Shown in pieces: positions 1 through 9,847 of a DNA stretch of 64,000 nucleotides. The stretch is from Crocodylus rhombifer (Eukaryota; Chordata; Crocodylia; Crocodylidae): the NCBI GenBank assembly GCA_038503035.1, contig JAVSML010025539.1, forward strand, positions 124,001 through 188,000, written 5' to 3'. Position 1 is the first letter of the stretch, and the number at the start of each line of letters is the position of its first letter. Under the pieces are notes generated by a model. That model did not search any database. It had not been told where the DNA came from and saw only the letters and a program-made list of their open reading frames with translations. A program made the translations under genes and the position numbers.

Positions 1-239
1 GTGATTCTCACTTTTTAACACCATTTAAACTGCCAGGCAGGAATGAACAAGCATTAGTATGAAAGAGAATCAGACTTTTATGTTAAAAATAAAATGTTTT
101 TGTGGGGAGGGGTAGATCTAAATATAAATACATGTAGTGCAGCATGGATAAGTTTATATGATACATTTCCTGCCAAAATAATTCACAACTTCTATACCAC
201 ATCACTAAAGAAATACACAATCGATGGTGAACAGTGGAG
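1..239. other. anonymous AT-rich sequence
   Basis: No coding signal, repeat boundary or RNA gene was recognised. The open frame that enters from about position 94 gains CR1 character only near 240. Confidence 0.5.
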
Positions 240-690
240 AACAGAGGCACAGAAAGAAGACAAAGTTGGGGATAAGGAAGTTGGGACAAATCCAGATATG
301 GAACAATTTTATATTTTACCTTGGACAAGGTGTGATCTGATTGACATCACAGAGAGCTGGTGGGACAGTTCTTATGAGTTTCACATTGAGGGTTATACTT
401 TGTTCTGGAAGGACTGTGTTGGGAGAGAAAGTGGTGGTGTTGCCTTGTATGTCTTTGACATACACTTGTTCCCTGGTTCAGGAAGACAACAGCAGAATAC
501 GATGGATTTGTGCAAAGATGAAAGGTGAAAGATGCAGTTCTAGTGGAGATTTATTATAGGCCACCAAATCAGGAAGAAGTGGATAAGGTACTCTTCAAGC
601 AGATGACAAATCTGTCCAAAAGCTATAGGATGGTACTGATGGGAGACTTCAATTTTCTGGACATCTGCTGAAAGAACAATGCAGCTAAAT
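240..690 (+). pseudogene. CR1 LINE ORF2 endonuclease-domain fragment
   Basis: This is a fragment of the apurinic-like endonuclease domain that opens CR1 ORF2; the enzyme nicks target DNA to prime reverse transcription. The frame starting at 94 contains ITESWWD at about 350-370, then GYTLFWKDCVGRESGGVALY, which match the family pattern ITETWWD...GY.LFRKDR.GRRGGGVALYV. After a frame change, the stretch 520-670 reads YYRPP and then MGDFN, the next two conserved blocks, with the MGDFN Asp/Asn pair. It has frameshifts and stops and cannot be functional. It is followed directly by a CR1 3' tail (700-885) in the same orientation, which suggests one element with a large internal deletion covering the reverse transcriptase. 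The 5' edge near 240 is approximate. Confidence 0.8.
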
Positions 691-699
691 GTAAATGTC

Positions 700-885
700 A
701 AGCCAGTTCCTAACTTGGGTGGGGAACAATTTGGGCTTCCAAGGAAACTCGTGCTCTCCCCTACCTTGGGGGTCTTTAAAAGAAGACTGGATAGGCATCT
801 GACCCCAGAACTCTTTCCTGCCCAGGCCAGGGAGTCGGACTTGATGATCTGTTGAGGTCCCTTCTGACCCTAGCATCTATGAATC
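700..885 (+). mobile_element. CR1 3' end
   Basis: This is the end of a CR1 ORF2 plus its tail. It contains degenerate coding for the last ORF2 block (the family reads LP.EVVLAPTLGVFK.RLD), then 'ttcctgcccaggccaggga', 'cttgatgatctgttgaggtc' and 'ccttctgaccctagcatcta'. It resembles the 3' ends at 45.3 and 61.7 kb. It probably belongs to the same internally deleted element as the endonuclease fragment just upstream. Confidence 0.85.
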
Positions 886-2690
886 TAAAAGGACCCAGAG
901 AACTATGGACCAGTTAGCCTCACCGCAATACATGGAAAGTTATGGGGGCATGTCCTAAGCAAGGCCATTTGCTAGAATCTGGAGCAGGAAAGGCTAATTA
1001 CAAGCAGCTAGGATGGAATGATGTGTAAAGCAAACTTGATCTCCTTTGACAAAGCAACTACTTGGGTGGATGAAGGGTATGCTGTGTATATAATGTATCT
1101 AGACTTCAGCAAGGGTTTTGACAAGGTTTTGCACAAACTTCTCATAAACAATTTGGAGAAATGTGGGCTAGATAAAACTTCTACAATGTGGATAGATAAC
1201 TGGTTCAAGAGTTACAAGCAAAAAATAACTATTAATGGGTCCATGTCAGAATGGCAGAAGTTTTTGAGTGGAATCCAACAGGGATTTGTCCTCAGCCTGG
1301 TGCCCTTCAATGTGTCTATTAATGATTTGGATGCTGGTGTAGAAAGCTTCTTGAGCAAGTTTACAGATGAGCTAGAACTGAGAATGGTTGTGAACATGCT
1401 GGAGGATGCAAGCACAAGTCAGAAGAATCTCAACAGAGTAGAAAGTTAGGCTAGAGCAAATAGGATGAAGTACAATGTGGACAAATGCAAGCTGCAACAC
1501 CTGGGTGGGAAAAATCAAAATTACAAATATAAAATTGGTAACAGCTGGCTGGGTGACAGCACATTGGAAAAGGGTGTGGGAGTCTGCAGAGTAATACAGC
1601 CACACAAAAGGTGAACGTGGTTTTGGGATGCATCAATAGAAGCAAGTACAAGACACAGGAGGTGACAGTGCCTCACTACTCAGCACTGGGTAGGCTTCAC
1701 TTGAAGTACTGTATGCAGCACTTTTTAAAAAGGACATGCAGACGTTATAGAGAGGGTCCGAAGGTAGACAACAAAGATGATAAAGGGCTTGGAAAGCAAG
1801 TCATAGCTGGAATGGCTGAAGGAGGTAGGCATGTTCAGTTTGTAGAAAAGGGCCTTAAGAGTAGATATGATACCACTCTTCAAGTATCTGAAAGGCTGCC
1901 ATAAAGAAGAGGGAAAATACCTTTTCTCCCTTGTTGCAGAGAGGAGGATGTAGACCACTGTTTAATGTTGCAGTACAGTAAGTTAAAATTGAATATCTGG
2001 AAAAAATTCTTCACTGTTAGCATAAAGAGACAGTGGAATTAAATTGTCTAGGGAACTTGTGGACTCTCCATCCCTAGAGGTGTTCAAGAAGAGTTTGGAG
2101 AGCCACTGGTCAGGATCTAGGCACAGTTATGCCTATGTTCTACTATAGGTATTTATTTTCTGTGCTTCTGGTCTTTGTTGGTTGCCTCTGTCCCCACTTT
2201 CTCCTATGTGTGTCAGGATGTTTTTAAGCCTCCTTCATGGGCATTGGGGTGCTAGCTGCAGCCAAAGCTGGGGCTTTTGACTGGAGTGTGCCAATGCTCT
2301 TTCTGGGACCAAAGCCAAGATGTTCTTGCCCCTCTACTCAGGATCAGACTGATCACCATATTTGGAGTCAGGAAGTAATTTTACCTCATAGTCAGATTGG
2401 CATGGACTATAGGGGTTTTTGCTTTCCTCTGTAGTGGGAGGCATGACCCTCTTCCTGGAATGTCTTGAGCATATATTGACATTTTACAGAAGCAGGATGT
2501 TGACTGCCATGGTTTCCCTGCCTTACCTGTGGCAGGTTAGGGTGTTAGGCCTGTGTTGTGTCAGGGTAGACAGTAATTTTATTTAGAGTTTAGATTATGG
2601 TTTGTATAGGATGACTTGGATAGGGCAGGGGGTTGGACTAGATGACCTCTGAAGGTCCCTTCTAGCCCTACTTCTCTATAATTCTATAAG
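886..2690 (+). mobile_element. CR1 LINE, 5'-truncated, old copy with reverse transcriptase and 3' UTR
   Basis: This is a second, more diverged plus-strand CR1. It starts inside the reverse transcriptase with 'gaactatggaccagttagcc' (the NYRPVSLT block). It runs through RT and the C-terminal region (1018-2130, several frames), then a long 3' UTR, and ends with 'ggactagatgacctctgaag' and 'ctctataattctat' at about 2690. The UTR part around 2300-2560 ('ggatcagactgatcaccata', 'cagattggcatggactatag', 'tgtggcaggttagggtgtta') recurs at 3000-3167 and 5050-5216. Stops and frameshifts are frequent, so it is a dead copy older than those at 43.9 and 60.6 kb. Confidence 0.85.
1018..1449 (+). pseudogene. CR1 ORF2 reverse transcriptase fragment
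   Basis: This is a 143-residue open stretch in the RT core of the 886-2690 CR1. Motif A is present as YLDFSKGFD (about residues 27-35). Motif B is degraded: SGIQQGFVLS stands where the family has SG.PQGSVLG. Motif C, normally FADD, reads FTDE at about residues 115-118, so the second catalytic aspartate is lost. The frame closes with a stop at 1447, and similarity continues beyond it in other frames. It is non-functional. The methionine at 1018 is not a true start. Confidence 0.85.
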
Positions 2691-2699
2691 AAAAGAATG

Positions 2700-2940
2700 A
2701 CTAACTACACTAATTCCTATCAGAATAATAGAGGTGAAAAGGTCACTTGGTCCAGGTCCCTATAAGATACAGGATGTGCTGTTTCTATACCATCTCAGTC
2801 ATATGCCTATTCAGCTCCTTCTGAAAAAGTTTAAGTGAAGATGCAAGAGGTTCAATAAAAAGATTCCACTGCTTTTTCTGTTGTCCTACCATTCTTACAG
2901 TTAAGAAGATTTTCCTTGGATCCTGGAGAGCTAAGACCTC
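2700..2940 (-). mobile_element. CR1 fragment, antisense
   Basis: Read on the minus strand this resembles the C-terminal ORF2/3' region of an old CR1. The plus strand shows 'ggtcacttggtccaggtccc' near 2745 and 'cttacagttaagaagatttt' near 2895, the antisense forms of the tail and of the conserved '...tcactgttaggaag' block. It is diverged and lacks clear ends. Confidence 0.6.
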
Positions 2941-2949
2941 AGGCTGGAG

Positions 2950-3167
2950 ATTGACTAGGGTGTGCTAAGTTTCCTGCTGAGACTTAAACTCAGAGGTACG
3001 TGGCTACAAGTGCTTGCCCCTCTGCTCAGGGTCAGATTGATTGCTATATTGGGGTCAGGAAGGAATTTTACACCATAGTCAGATTAGTATGGACTGTGCA
3101 AGTTTTTGCCCTCTTTGAACCACTTTGCATATATTTTAACAATCCTGAGTTACCAGTGGCAGATTAG
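2950..3167 (+). mobile_element. CR1 3' UTR, left part of an interrupted copy
   Basis: The stretch 3010-3167 follows the 3' UTR of the neighbouring CR1 (2300-2545): 'gggtcagattgattgctata', 'cagattagtatggactgtgc', then 'gtggcagattag'. The match stops at 3167 and resumes at 5050 with the same 12 bases followed by the remaining UTR. The element was therefore interrupted by the insertion at 3168-5049. Confidence 0.75.
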
Positions 3168-3639
3168 GTAGGCAAGTTCTTTGGGTAGATGTGATATCTT
3201 TATTAGATCAACTGGGCAGTTGGAAAAAAGTTCTTTGCAAGCTTTTGGTCACAATTACTCTTCTGCAGGGATAGGGAGTCTCTGCTGTTCTGAGATCTCC
3301 AAGGAATGAAAGAAGCTAAATGTGTGACAGGATGTCAGTGAGAATCTAAATAGGTGGAAATTAGGAAAACGCAAGGTAAAGAAGAGGAGGCAGGGGGGGA
3401 GGAATGGGAGAGGGGGAGGATGTCAAAGGTACATTAACAATGTTCTTTGGGTAAATCTGATAACTTTTATTAGACCAACTCAAAAGGAAAGTGAGGGGGA
3501 CTTCTGTACTTGAGTTCTCCAAAATAAAAAAGGGGCTGTCTGTAAAAAAAAAAAAAACAAATAGCTGGAAATCAGGAAGAAAAAGGGTAGAAAAGGAGGG
3601 GAGGACCGGGGGGCGGGGAGAGAAAAGTGTAAAAGGTCA

Positions 3640-3967
3640 GGTCTGGCAGGTATCTGGTAAATCAGATGTCAGGCAGATTGTAATGTATTATAAATCCAGT
3701 GTCTATATTTAGTCCATAATTTTTTTTGTATCCAGTAGATTTATAAAGTGAAGTTTATAGGCTCATCTACAAAAGGTGTTTTGTAAGTTCCCTTTGAGGA
3801 TTAGAAGTGAGAGATCAGGGACAGATTGTCTTGTGAGAAATGTGGGTAATTGGGTATTGTCTTTGACAGATTTTCATGTGCATTCATTCTGGTGCACAGT
3901 TATTTTTTGGTTTCTCCTACATATTTTCCATCAGGGCATTTGGTCCACTGTATCAGTGGGTCTGCCA
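3640..3967 (-). pseudogene. GIY-YIG endonuclease domain, C-terminal part
   Basis: Minus-strand translation gives KCPDGKYVGET around 3935-3905, then RMNAHE around 3885, then a hydrophobic/serine block and LKGN...T around 3790, and GLNIDTGF near 3690. The order KCP..YVGET...RMN.H...GLN is that of GIY-YIG nucleases attached to Penelope-type reverse transcriptases, where the Tyr and Arg of YVGET/RM act in strand cleavage. A stop lies between YVGETKK and RMNAH, and there are frame changes, so it is dead. The preceding part of the domain lies beyond the LTR insertion at 4828-5000. Confidence 0.7.
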
Positions 3968-4121
3968 AGTACCCCCTCTATCCTCATAATTCCCGCCTAC
4001 CACGACTTGGATCTTAAAGAATGAAATAGGGAGGAAGTAGTTGTTATATAAAGAAGTACCCGCAGGAAGTACCACGCTGACTAAAATCTATTTTTTAGTG
4101 CTTTTATTCAGTGGGTCTCTG

Positions 4122-4827
4122 TTGTTTACAGGAAATTCCCCTTTGCGGAAGGCTGCAGTCCAGCAGATTATTCCTGGGGTCCCCAGCCTCCTGGCCAGCC
4201 CTGTTCCAGTAACCCAGTACATGGATACCATGCCAAGTCTCAGTCTCTGCTGCTACTTAGTCTATTAGTAGCTTGTTACAGCCGCCTTCTGTCCCGTCTT
4301 TCATGATAATTATTAAATTAGCAGCTTGTTACAGCCGCCACCTGCAGCTTTTCCCAGTGAGCCACTGTATAGGCTCCACAGCTCCTTCCCGATCTGGTTG
4401 GCCTTCTCTGTCCTTGGTGTTTTCTCTCTTTTCCTAGGGGCAGGGCACAGTTCATCCCTCCCACCATCCTGTCAACTTTCTGTAGTCGCCCCGTTTCTTA
4501 ACTCTAACTGTGGCTCCAGCCTGCGGCTAGGCTCCACCTCTCCTTGCACTCACTGTCATTCCAATGGCTTCTGGGTACATCTAGACAGGGTCTGGATCCC
4601 GGGTTTTCCTATCCACAAGCCTCCTTTCCAGAGTCTTGTTCCAGCCGCTTCTCTCACTCTTTTTCTGTGGTGCCCATAGGCGTCCCTCCTTCACCTTCTC
4701 TTCTTTTTATCTTCTGAGTCTGGTCGCCGTTGACTGCTTAAGAGCTGGGGCCCACCCCCCGTGAAGTAATTATTTCCAGCTGCCTCCGTTCCCTTAGGAA
4801 CAGGGTCTCAGTGGAGACCCTGTTACA
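4122..4827 (-). mobile_element. candidate solo LTR (Gypsy-like) inside the GIY-YIG element
   Basis: On the minus strand it begins TGTAACAGGG and ends CCTGTAAACAA, giving near-inverted LTR termini. The pentamer CTCTG lies directly on both sides (4117-4121 and 4828-4832), a Gypsy-like 5-bp target duplication, if one extra T at 4122 is accepted. A 26-base palindrome (4801-4826, arms of 11) sits at the 5' end of the LTR, as in the solo LTR at 63.98 kb. There are no coding motifs. The sequence 3968-4116 is neither clear LTR nor GIY-YIG; 'cagtgggtct' occurs at both its ends, so it may be a further small insertion. Confidence 0.5.
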
Positions 4828-5000
4828 CTCTGGATAAAATATATAACATTTCTGGAGGTGCAGGTATAAGATCCAGGAATGGTGGTGGTTCTGTTGCCGG
4901 GGGTAGCGATGCGTTGGCAGGTTTTTCATTTCTTGTCCTGGCATGGTGTGGCTTGGGTCATAGGGAGTTTGCTTCTGGTGATGAGGTTAGCCAGTTTTAG
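4828..5000 (-). pseudogene. GIY-YIG element, N-terminal side of the nuclease domain
   Basis: Minus-strand translation across 4990-4830 gives a Cys-rich stretch (CQDKKW-type, then KTCQ) followed by a Gly-Ser-Tyr-Thr-Cys-Thr-Ser run and NVIYFIQ at the edge of the LTR. In intact relatives this block is joined directly to the KCP..YVGET block, which here lies on the far side of the LTR at 3935. This is the main evidence that the LTR landed inside the coding region. Confidence 0.6.
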
Positions 5001-5049
5001 TGCTAGTTGATAGGCTAGGATGGGTGAGGTTCAGTGCTAGTTTAAAACT

Positions 5050-5216
5050 GTGGCAGATTAGCATGTTACATCTTGTGTTGTGTCAGACTGCAGTCTTGCT
5101 AATATGTTAGTGGATTTGTGTAGGTTGGTTTGGATATGAATGATCCTGCCTCAGGCAGGGGTTGGACAAGATGACCTGTGGAGACTCCTTCCAACCATAC
5201 TTCTCTAATTCTATGA
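5050..5216 (+). mobile_element. CR1 3' UTR and tail, right part of the interrupted copy
   Basis: It continues from 3167: 'tcttgtgttgtgtcagactg', then 'ggttggacaagatgacctgt' and the terminus 'ctctaattctatgat'. The order and spacing match the neighbouring CR1 at 2532-2690, so 2950-3167 plus 5050-5216 form one CR1 end. Confidence 0.8.
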
Positions 5217-5219
5217 TAC

Positions 5220-5510
5220 TAATTCAAATCTATTGCCTTTCATCTTTCCTTGTGTGGCAAGAATTTTTTTCCCTTCATTTCTTTATGACAACCTTTCAAA
5301 TATTTAAAAATGACTATAGTTTCTAAAAAATTAGATTAAGGAGAGACAAACATTCCTAGATCCCTCAACTTCCTATGGCCCACGTCACCCTTAAAAGGAT
5401 CTTGCAGTACCCTAGTGTGACACCTTGGTTGAGAACTACTGCTCTAAATGCTTCTTCAAATGTGGTGCCTAAAACTGGACTCCTGTTGAGGTCTACCAGT
5501 GCTAAGTATA
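5220..5510 (-). mobile_element. CR1 fragment (antisense) with a short hAT end inside
   Basis: 'acaacctttcaaatatttaa' near 5290 and 'gtggtgcctaaaactggact' near 5462 are antisense forms of the conserved CR1 C-terminal region. Between them, about 5355-5445, 'ttgagaactactgctctaaa' and 'cccttaaaaggatcttgcag' look like the end of a CAGTGGTTCTCAACC-type hAT element on the minus strand. Both pieces are diverged. Confidence 0.5.
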
Positions 5511-5571
5511 GTGGTACCCATAGGCGTCCCTCCTTCACCTTCTCTTCTTTTTATCTTCTGAGTCTGGTCGC
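5511..5571 (+). repeat. 61-bp copy of an internal piece of the 4.1-4.8 kb LTR
   Basis: 5511-5571 repeats 4667-4727 with one visible mismatch (gtggtAccc versus gtggtGccc). It includes 'ggcgtccctccttcaccttc'. The surrounding sequence is unrelated on both sides, and neither end of the piece is an LTR end. Confidence 0.9.
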
Positions 5572-7180
5572 AAAATTATGGGCTAATTAGCTGGACCACT
5601 AATAACTTTGGAAGCTGTAATCACTTCCAGGCAAACAGGAATTGGATACTACTCTGTAAATTATATTCTAAAACTTAAAAAAGGCCAGAAATCATTGCAT
5701 GGCAAACATTAAAAAGAATAAATGATAGCTGAACAGTGATTAATCAGACCAGCATATGCTAATTTAAACAATAACACCATGTTGATACTTGTGATGAACT
5801 AGTTAGTACTTTTCAATCAATAAAATGGATAGGAGACTGTAATTTGTTACCGTTACTTTGTTATTTTTCAATAGGCCAAATTTAGCTTTGGTGAGTCAAT
5901 GAGATTTCACTGAGGTAGCAAATTATGCTCTTGTACATAGTTATTCTCGTGTCGTGTACATAGACTCAAGTGGCTGTAGAAGTTCTAAAGGCTACAGAAG
6001 ACAACTCTGAGAGTGATCTCAGTTATGCAATACATATGAGATGATATAAAATGTACAATTAAAAAGGAAACTAAAACTTTTATGAGTAGGAATGACGCTA
6101 ATCAAGTGTGTCAAAGTAAGATCATCATAGAAACATTGAAAGTCTGAGTAGCACTGAAGAATTTTCACTCTCTTTTAGCTTATGTATTCATTTCCGCAGA
6201 CTAAATTCAAAGTGAGGGGGTGGAGATGATGATGCATATCCAGACATGTGAAACTGTGTGCACATGTTTTTGTATGTATAATAAATACGAATTGTTACAG
6301 TTCATGCCATTTAGCAACCTGGTTTTAAATTAAATATAGAAAGACACCAAACCAACTCAATGAAATACAAAAAAATTGATAGATAAACATGTGGATGAGT
6401 AAATTCTTTAATTTTTTGTATAATATCCCCTGTTTAAAATTATCTCTAAATATACTTTTTATATAACAACTTCCTGAATACATATCTCTTTGTTGCATTT
6501 CTGACAAGTTAACTTTTCAGGAAGATTTCTGAACTTCAGCAGTCTTTTCCATGTCATGCTGCTCTGATAGTGCACTTCTTATCTTCCATATTTAAATATG
6601 AAGGAAACTCCAAAACTTAAGACTAACTCCTACCAATTTTTTTTTTTAAATATTTTTGAGCAAAAATAATAATTTAAAAAAAAGCATTACTTCCTTGGAT
6701 CAGAAGGAAAGTTTAAGACGGAATAATTCACAGTAGGAAGGAGAATAGAGAGGGATTATACAAAACCTGGTCCCAAAACTAAGGATATGAAAGCATATGA
6801 AGAGACCTTCACAGGAAGTCTGTCCATGGATCTATGAAAGAATATATTTTCTACTCATGACTAATTTCCAGTTGTATTATTTAATTTGTTGTAATCATTT
6901 AAGGAAGTCAAAGAAATGTATTCCTCACTTCTAAAATTGTCAGTTCATAAAATTATCATCATTTATAAAGGGCAGGGGGGACAGATACTTTCCATACTTT
7001 CCTGACAATCTGTTTTTATCACAGGCATATCTGTCTTTTTAAATCACAGTCAAAGGAAAGCCAGGCAAACCATGAAATTTATTTGGGAAATAAAACAGAA
7101 AATGTAACTGATTGCAAATGACACAAAATGTTTAGAAAACATAACTGGTTGATATAGATAAATGTAGAAGAGGTACATGT
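5572..7180. other. AT-rich sequence without recognised features
   Basis: Only short A/T runs are visible (for example 6643-6680). Open frames are short and AT-driven. No element boundary was recognised. Confidence 0.5.
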
Positions 7181-8365
7181 GATCAAAAGAATCATGAATG
7201 AGTGGCTGGGTTCCAAGGGCCTGATCATATCTATCCCAGCCATTTCAAATGGGACATACCAAGAGCAATGCAACCAATGGAACTCAATGCCATGGGTGTG
7301 GAGCCAGCAGCTGGTATTAAGGGCAAGAGGTACAGTAATCCTTCATGTTCTAGTAAACCTTGAGCTAGAAGAGTCTGGTAACTACCCTTTCCTGGGTTTT
7401 CTTGACTCCCAAATGACCTGCTCACAGTATGTCATATGCTAGTTTCAAAATTAGATTTTGATCTGATTTTTAGCTCCAGGATCTGGTCATTTTGCCCCGT
7501 GTAACCTGCATTAGAACATTTTCTTGCAACTCAAAGTGGGAATTTTGAGCAACAAGGTGAGGATCTGTTATCTTCTTACATACCCAGAGCAGCTGACCAT
7601 AGAGTGGTACAAAGACTGCATCCTCTTTCCCCTTATATCAGGTTAGGTCCTTTTTCCAGGGCCCTACATTGCCCACAAACCCTAGTTCCAGTGAGTCCTC
7701 TAGGTGCAACCAGCCCGTGCTGAACTGTGACCCCTTTTGCTTCTTATCTGGTCTATTTTCTGCTGCCAGGGTTCAGAAAATCTGTTGGCACACCTGATAT
7801 GGCATAACTCAGGGTCTGAAGACCTTGAGGTCAAAAGGGAATACTTCCGCTCCCCTCCCCACTTGAACCCCACTGTGCTTCAACAGTTCCACATTTTACT
7901 TCTGTCATGCTGCAGACATAGTCAGCAGGCCCCAATCCTGATCCAACATCACCAGGTAGGAAAGGTGGCTGGCTACTACCACACTGGTTCAACCATCTGG
8001 TCCCTGATTGAGAATCGCACCTTTATACTGGGAATAGGGCCAAGTATGCAAGTTATATACATGTGTTCTTGAATTGTTAGCTGGGCAGGGTCCATGATCT
8101 ACCCAGGCACAAGTGTCTGACCTAAGCCAGAGTCCACAAGGCCCAGGGCCTGGACATCCCCCACCATGGAGGGGAGCACATAGGCTCTCTGTTCAGGTGA
8201 CCTCAGAGGGGACACTCTTGGTGCCAGTGACCTGCTGAAAAGCAAACAGAAAGTTTCCTTCTCCCTGAATATAAAACCACCTCCCAATGGTGACCATTGT
8301 TTGCCTCCTACTCCATATCCTAAGGCTGCTGAGTCTACCCTTGTCATATTAGGGAGTGTAGTAGG
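7181..8365. other. moderately GC-rich sequence of unknown origin
   Basis: Frames up to about 110 residues exist on both strands (for example 7737-8072 plus), but none shows a motif. The composition, richer than its flanks, suggests an old inserted repeat, possibly LTR-derived. No termini were found. Confidence 0.3.
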
Positions 8366-8895
8366 ACAGTTGCCATACTAGGAGAGACTAAAGAGGCTAG
8401 GGATCTTCAGTTTTGAAAGGAGAAGGCTGAGGGAGAGTATGATAGAGGATTTACAAAATCATGAAGGGTGTGAACCAAGTGAACAGGGAACTGTTGTTCA
8501 CAAAGTCCCAGAATACTAGAACAAGATGCCTCCACTGAAATTAGTAGGTGATGAGTTTAAAACTAACAAAAGAAAGACTTTTTTATGCAATGCATAGTCA
8601 ACTTTTGGAATTTATTGGCACAGACGGTGGTAGAGGCAGCTAGCATAGTCAGGTTCAGAAAGGAACTGGATAAATTAATGGATGATATATCTATAAATGG
8701 TTATTGAACAGAAGGGTTGGAGATGCTTCTCCTGGCATCTTTAAACCTATTATGGTGTGGATGCTAAAGAGAGTATTGAATAAAGGATTGAACACCTTAG
8801 ATACTCTCTCTGTATAGTATCCATCCCTGCCACTGTCAGAGACAGGATACTGGGCTAGATGGACAACTGGCACCAGTATGGCACTTATGTTCTTT
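8366..8895 (+). mobile_element. old CR1/L3-like 3' end
   Basis: The sequence shows 'gagaaggctgagggagagta', the block around 'gaactggataaattaatgga', and the terminus 'gggctagatggacaactggc' with 'agtatggcacttatgttctt'. The ending '...CTGGGCTAGATGGAC...CAGTATGGC...TTATGTTCTT' is characteristic of ancient CR1/L3-type LINEs. The coding part is broken into many frames. Confidence 0.8.
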
Positions 8896-9654
8896 AAGTT
8901 ACTTCTGACTGTAGTAGATGTATCCTGCTCTGAGGACTTCATAATCTAACTATATAAGACAAAGGACTGGATAAAAGAAGTATTATCTTTTCCATTTTAG
9001 GAAAAGTACAGAAGTAAACTAAAGCGCAGAGGGCTTCATCCAAAGCCTACTGAATTGAAGAAAGTATCACTTTCTTACTTCAGTGGTCCTCAAATTAAAC
9101 CAGGAAGAATGATTTTGTGGTAGATATGGGAACTAACTCCTGAGTTCCTGATTTTATTATATCATCTTAATCACAAGAACATTGTGCTAAAGGTCCTGTA
9201 ATTTTTTGGTAGTAGAGAATAGGTTTTTTCCATCATGATTAACTTTTATTTTCCCCATCAGTGAAGTTTCAGATCAAATTCCACTATTGCCAAAAGAAAA
9301 ACAATTCTGCAATGACTGGTCCTTATTAACTCTTACAAGTCCTCTTCATAAATAAGTGTAGAATAATGTCATATTGTTCCATTTCCTTTTAGTAAAAGCA
9401 AAAACCCCATAATTTCTGAACTAAACTTTACAACATGTAAAATCTTTACAAATTTCAGTGTATTAAATCCTTTTCTTCCCTTTTATTTGCTTCACAACAT
9501 TCATAACTTCCTTTTGTTCTACATGTGTCACTTCCAATTCTGTAAATCAACTGCAAAGCTTAGATATAAAAATTCAAGATTCCATAGTAATCTCTCATTG
9601 AGGGAAAATATTCTCTTGCTCCTGTTGGAAATATATCCGTCCAATGCTGTAGTT
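8896..9654. other. anonymous AT-rich sequence
   Basis: No coding or repeat signal was recognised. Confidence 0.4.
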
Positions 9655-9847
9655 CAGTGTTGGTTGACATTTTAGACTCAAGAGATCCTCATTAGGCTCA
9701 AGGCACCCCTCCAAAAATTCCAGTTCTTATCTTTCACTCTTTTTTGACTATGGAAAAAATAATAGAGCAATTCTTCTATGGCAAAGAACTCAGCCCACAA
9801 CAGGTCATAATGTTTTTGATCCGATGGATTCTTATTTGAAACTGCTG
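9655..9847 (+). mobile_element. possible short hAT-type element
   Basis: The left edge 'cagtgttggttgacatttta' with 'gactcaagagatcctcatta' and the right edge '...tttgaaactgctg' resemble CAGTGGTTCTCAACC-type hAT termini and the subterminal region of those elements. I could not find a convincing 8-bp duplication, so the boundaries are tentative. Confidence 0.4.

Larger units (their letters stand above)
3168..5049 (-). mobile_element. GIY-YIG retroelement (Penelope-like), minus strand, itself interrupted by an LTR
   Basis: This insertion splits a CR1 3' UTR and is flanked by the identical 12-mer GTGGCAGATTAG (3156-3167 and 5050-5061), read as a target-site duplication. On the minus strand the coding part lies at about 5000-4828 and 3967-3640. 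It is followed downstream by A-rich sequence and by the tail 'gaaaagctt'-type sequence at 3300-3168 ('ccaaaagcttgcaaagaact' in antisense), a tail style common to vertebrate GIY-YIG retroelements. A second partial copy of the tail lies at 3421-3490, so tail segments occur twice, as in the tandem partial copies known for Penelope-like elements. The reverse transcriptase is absent (5' truncation). Family assignment rests on the GIY-YIG domain and needs a profile search. Confidence 0.65.

Noticed and set aside
7737..8347. Possible small exons (111 residues plus, 82 residues minus)
   Set aside because: No motif, no convincing splice context, and both strands open over the same region.
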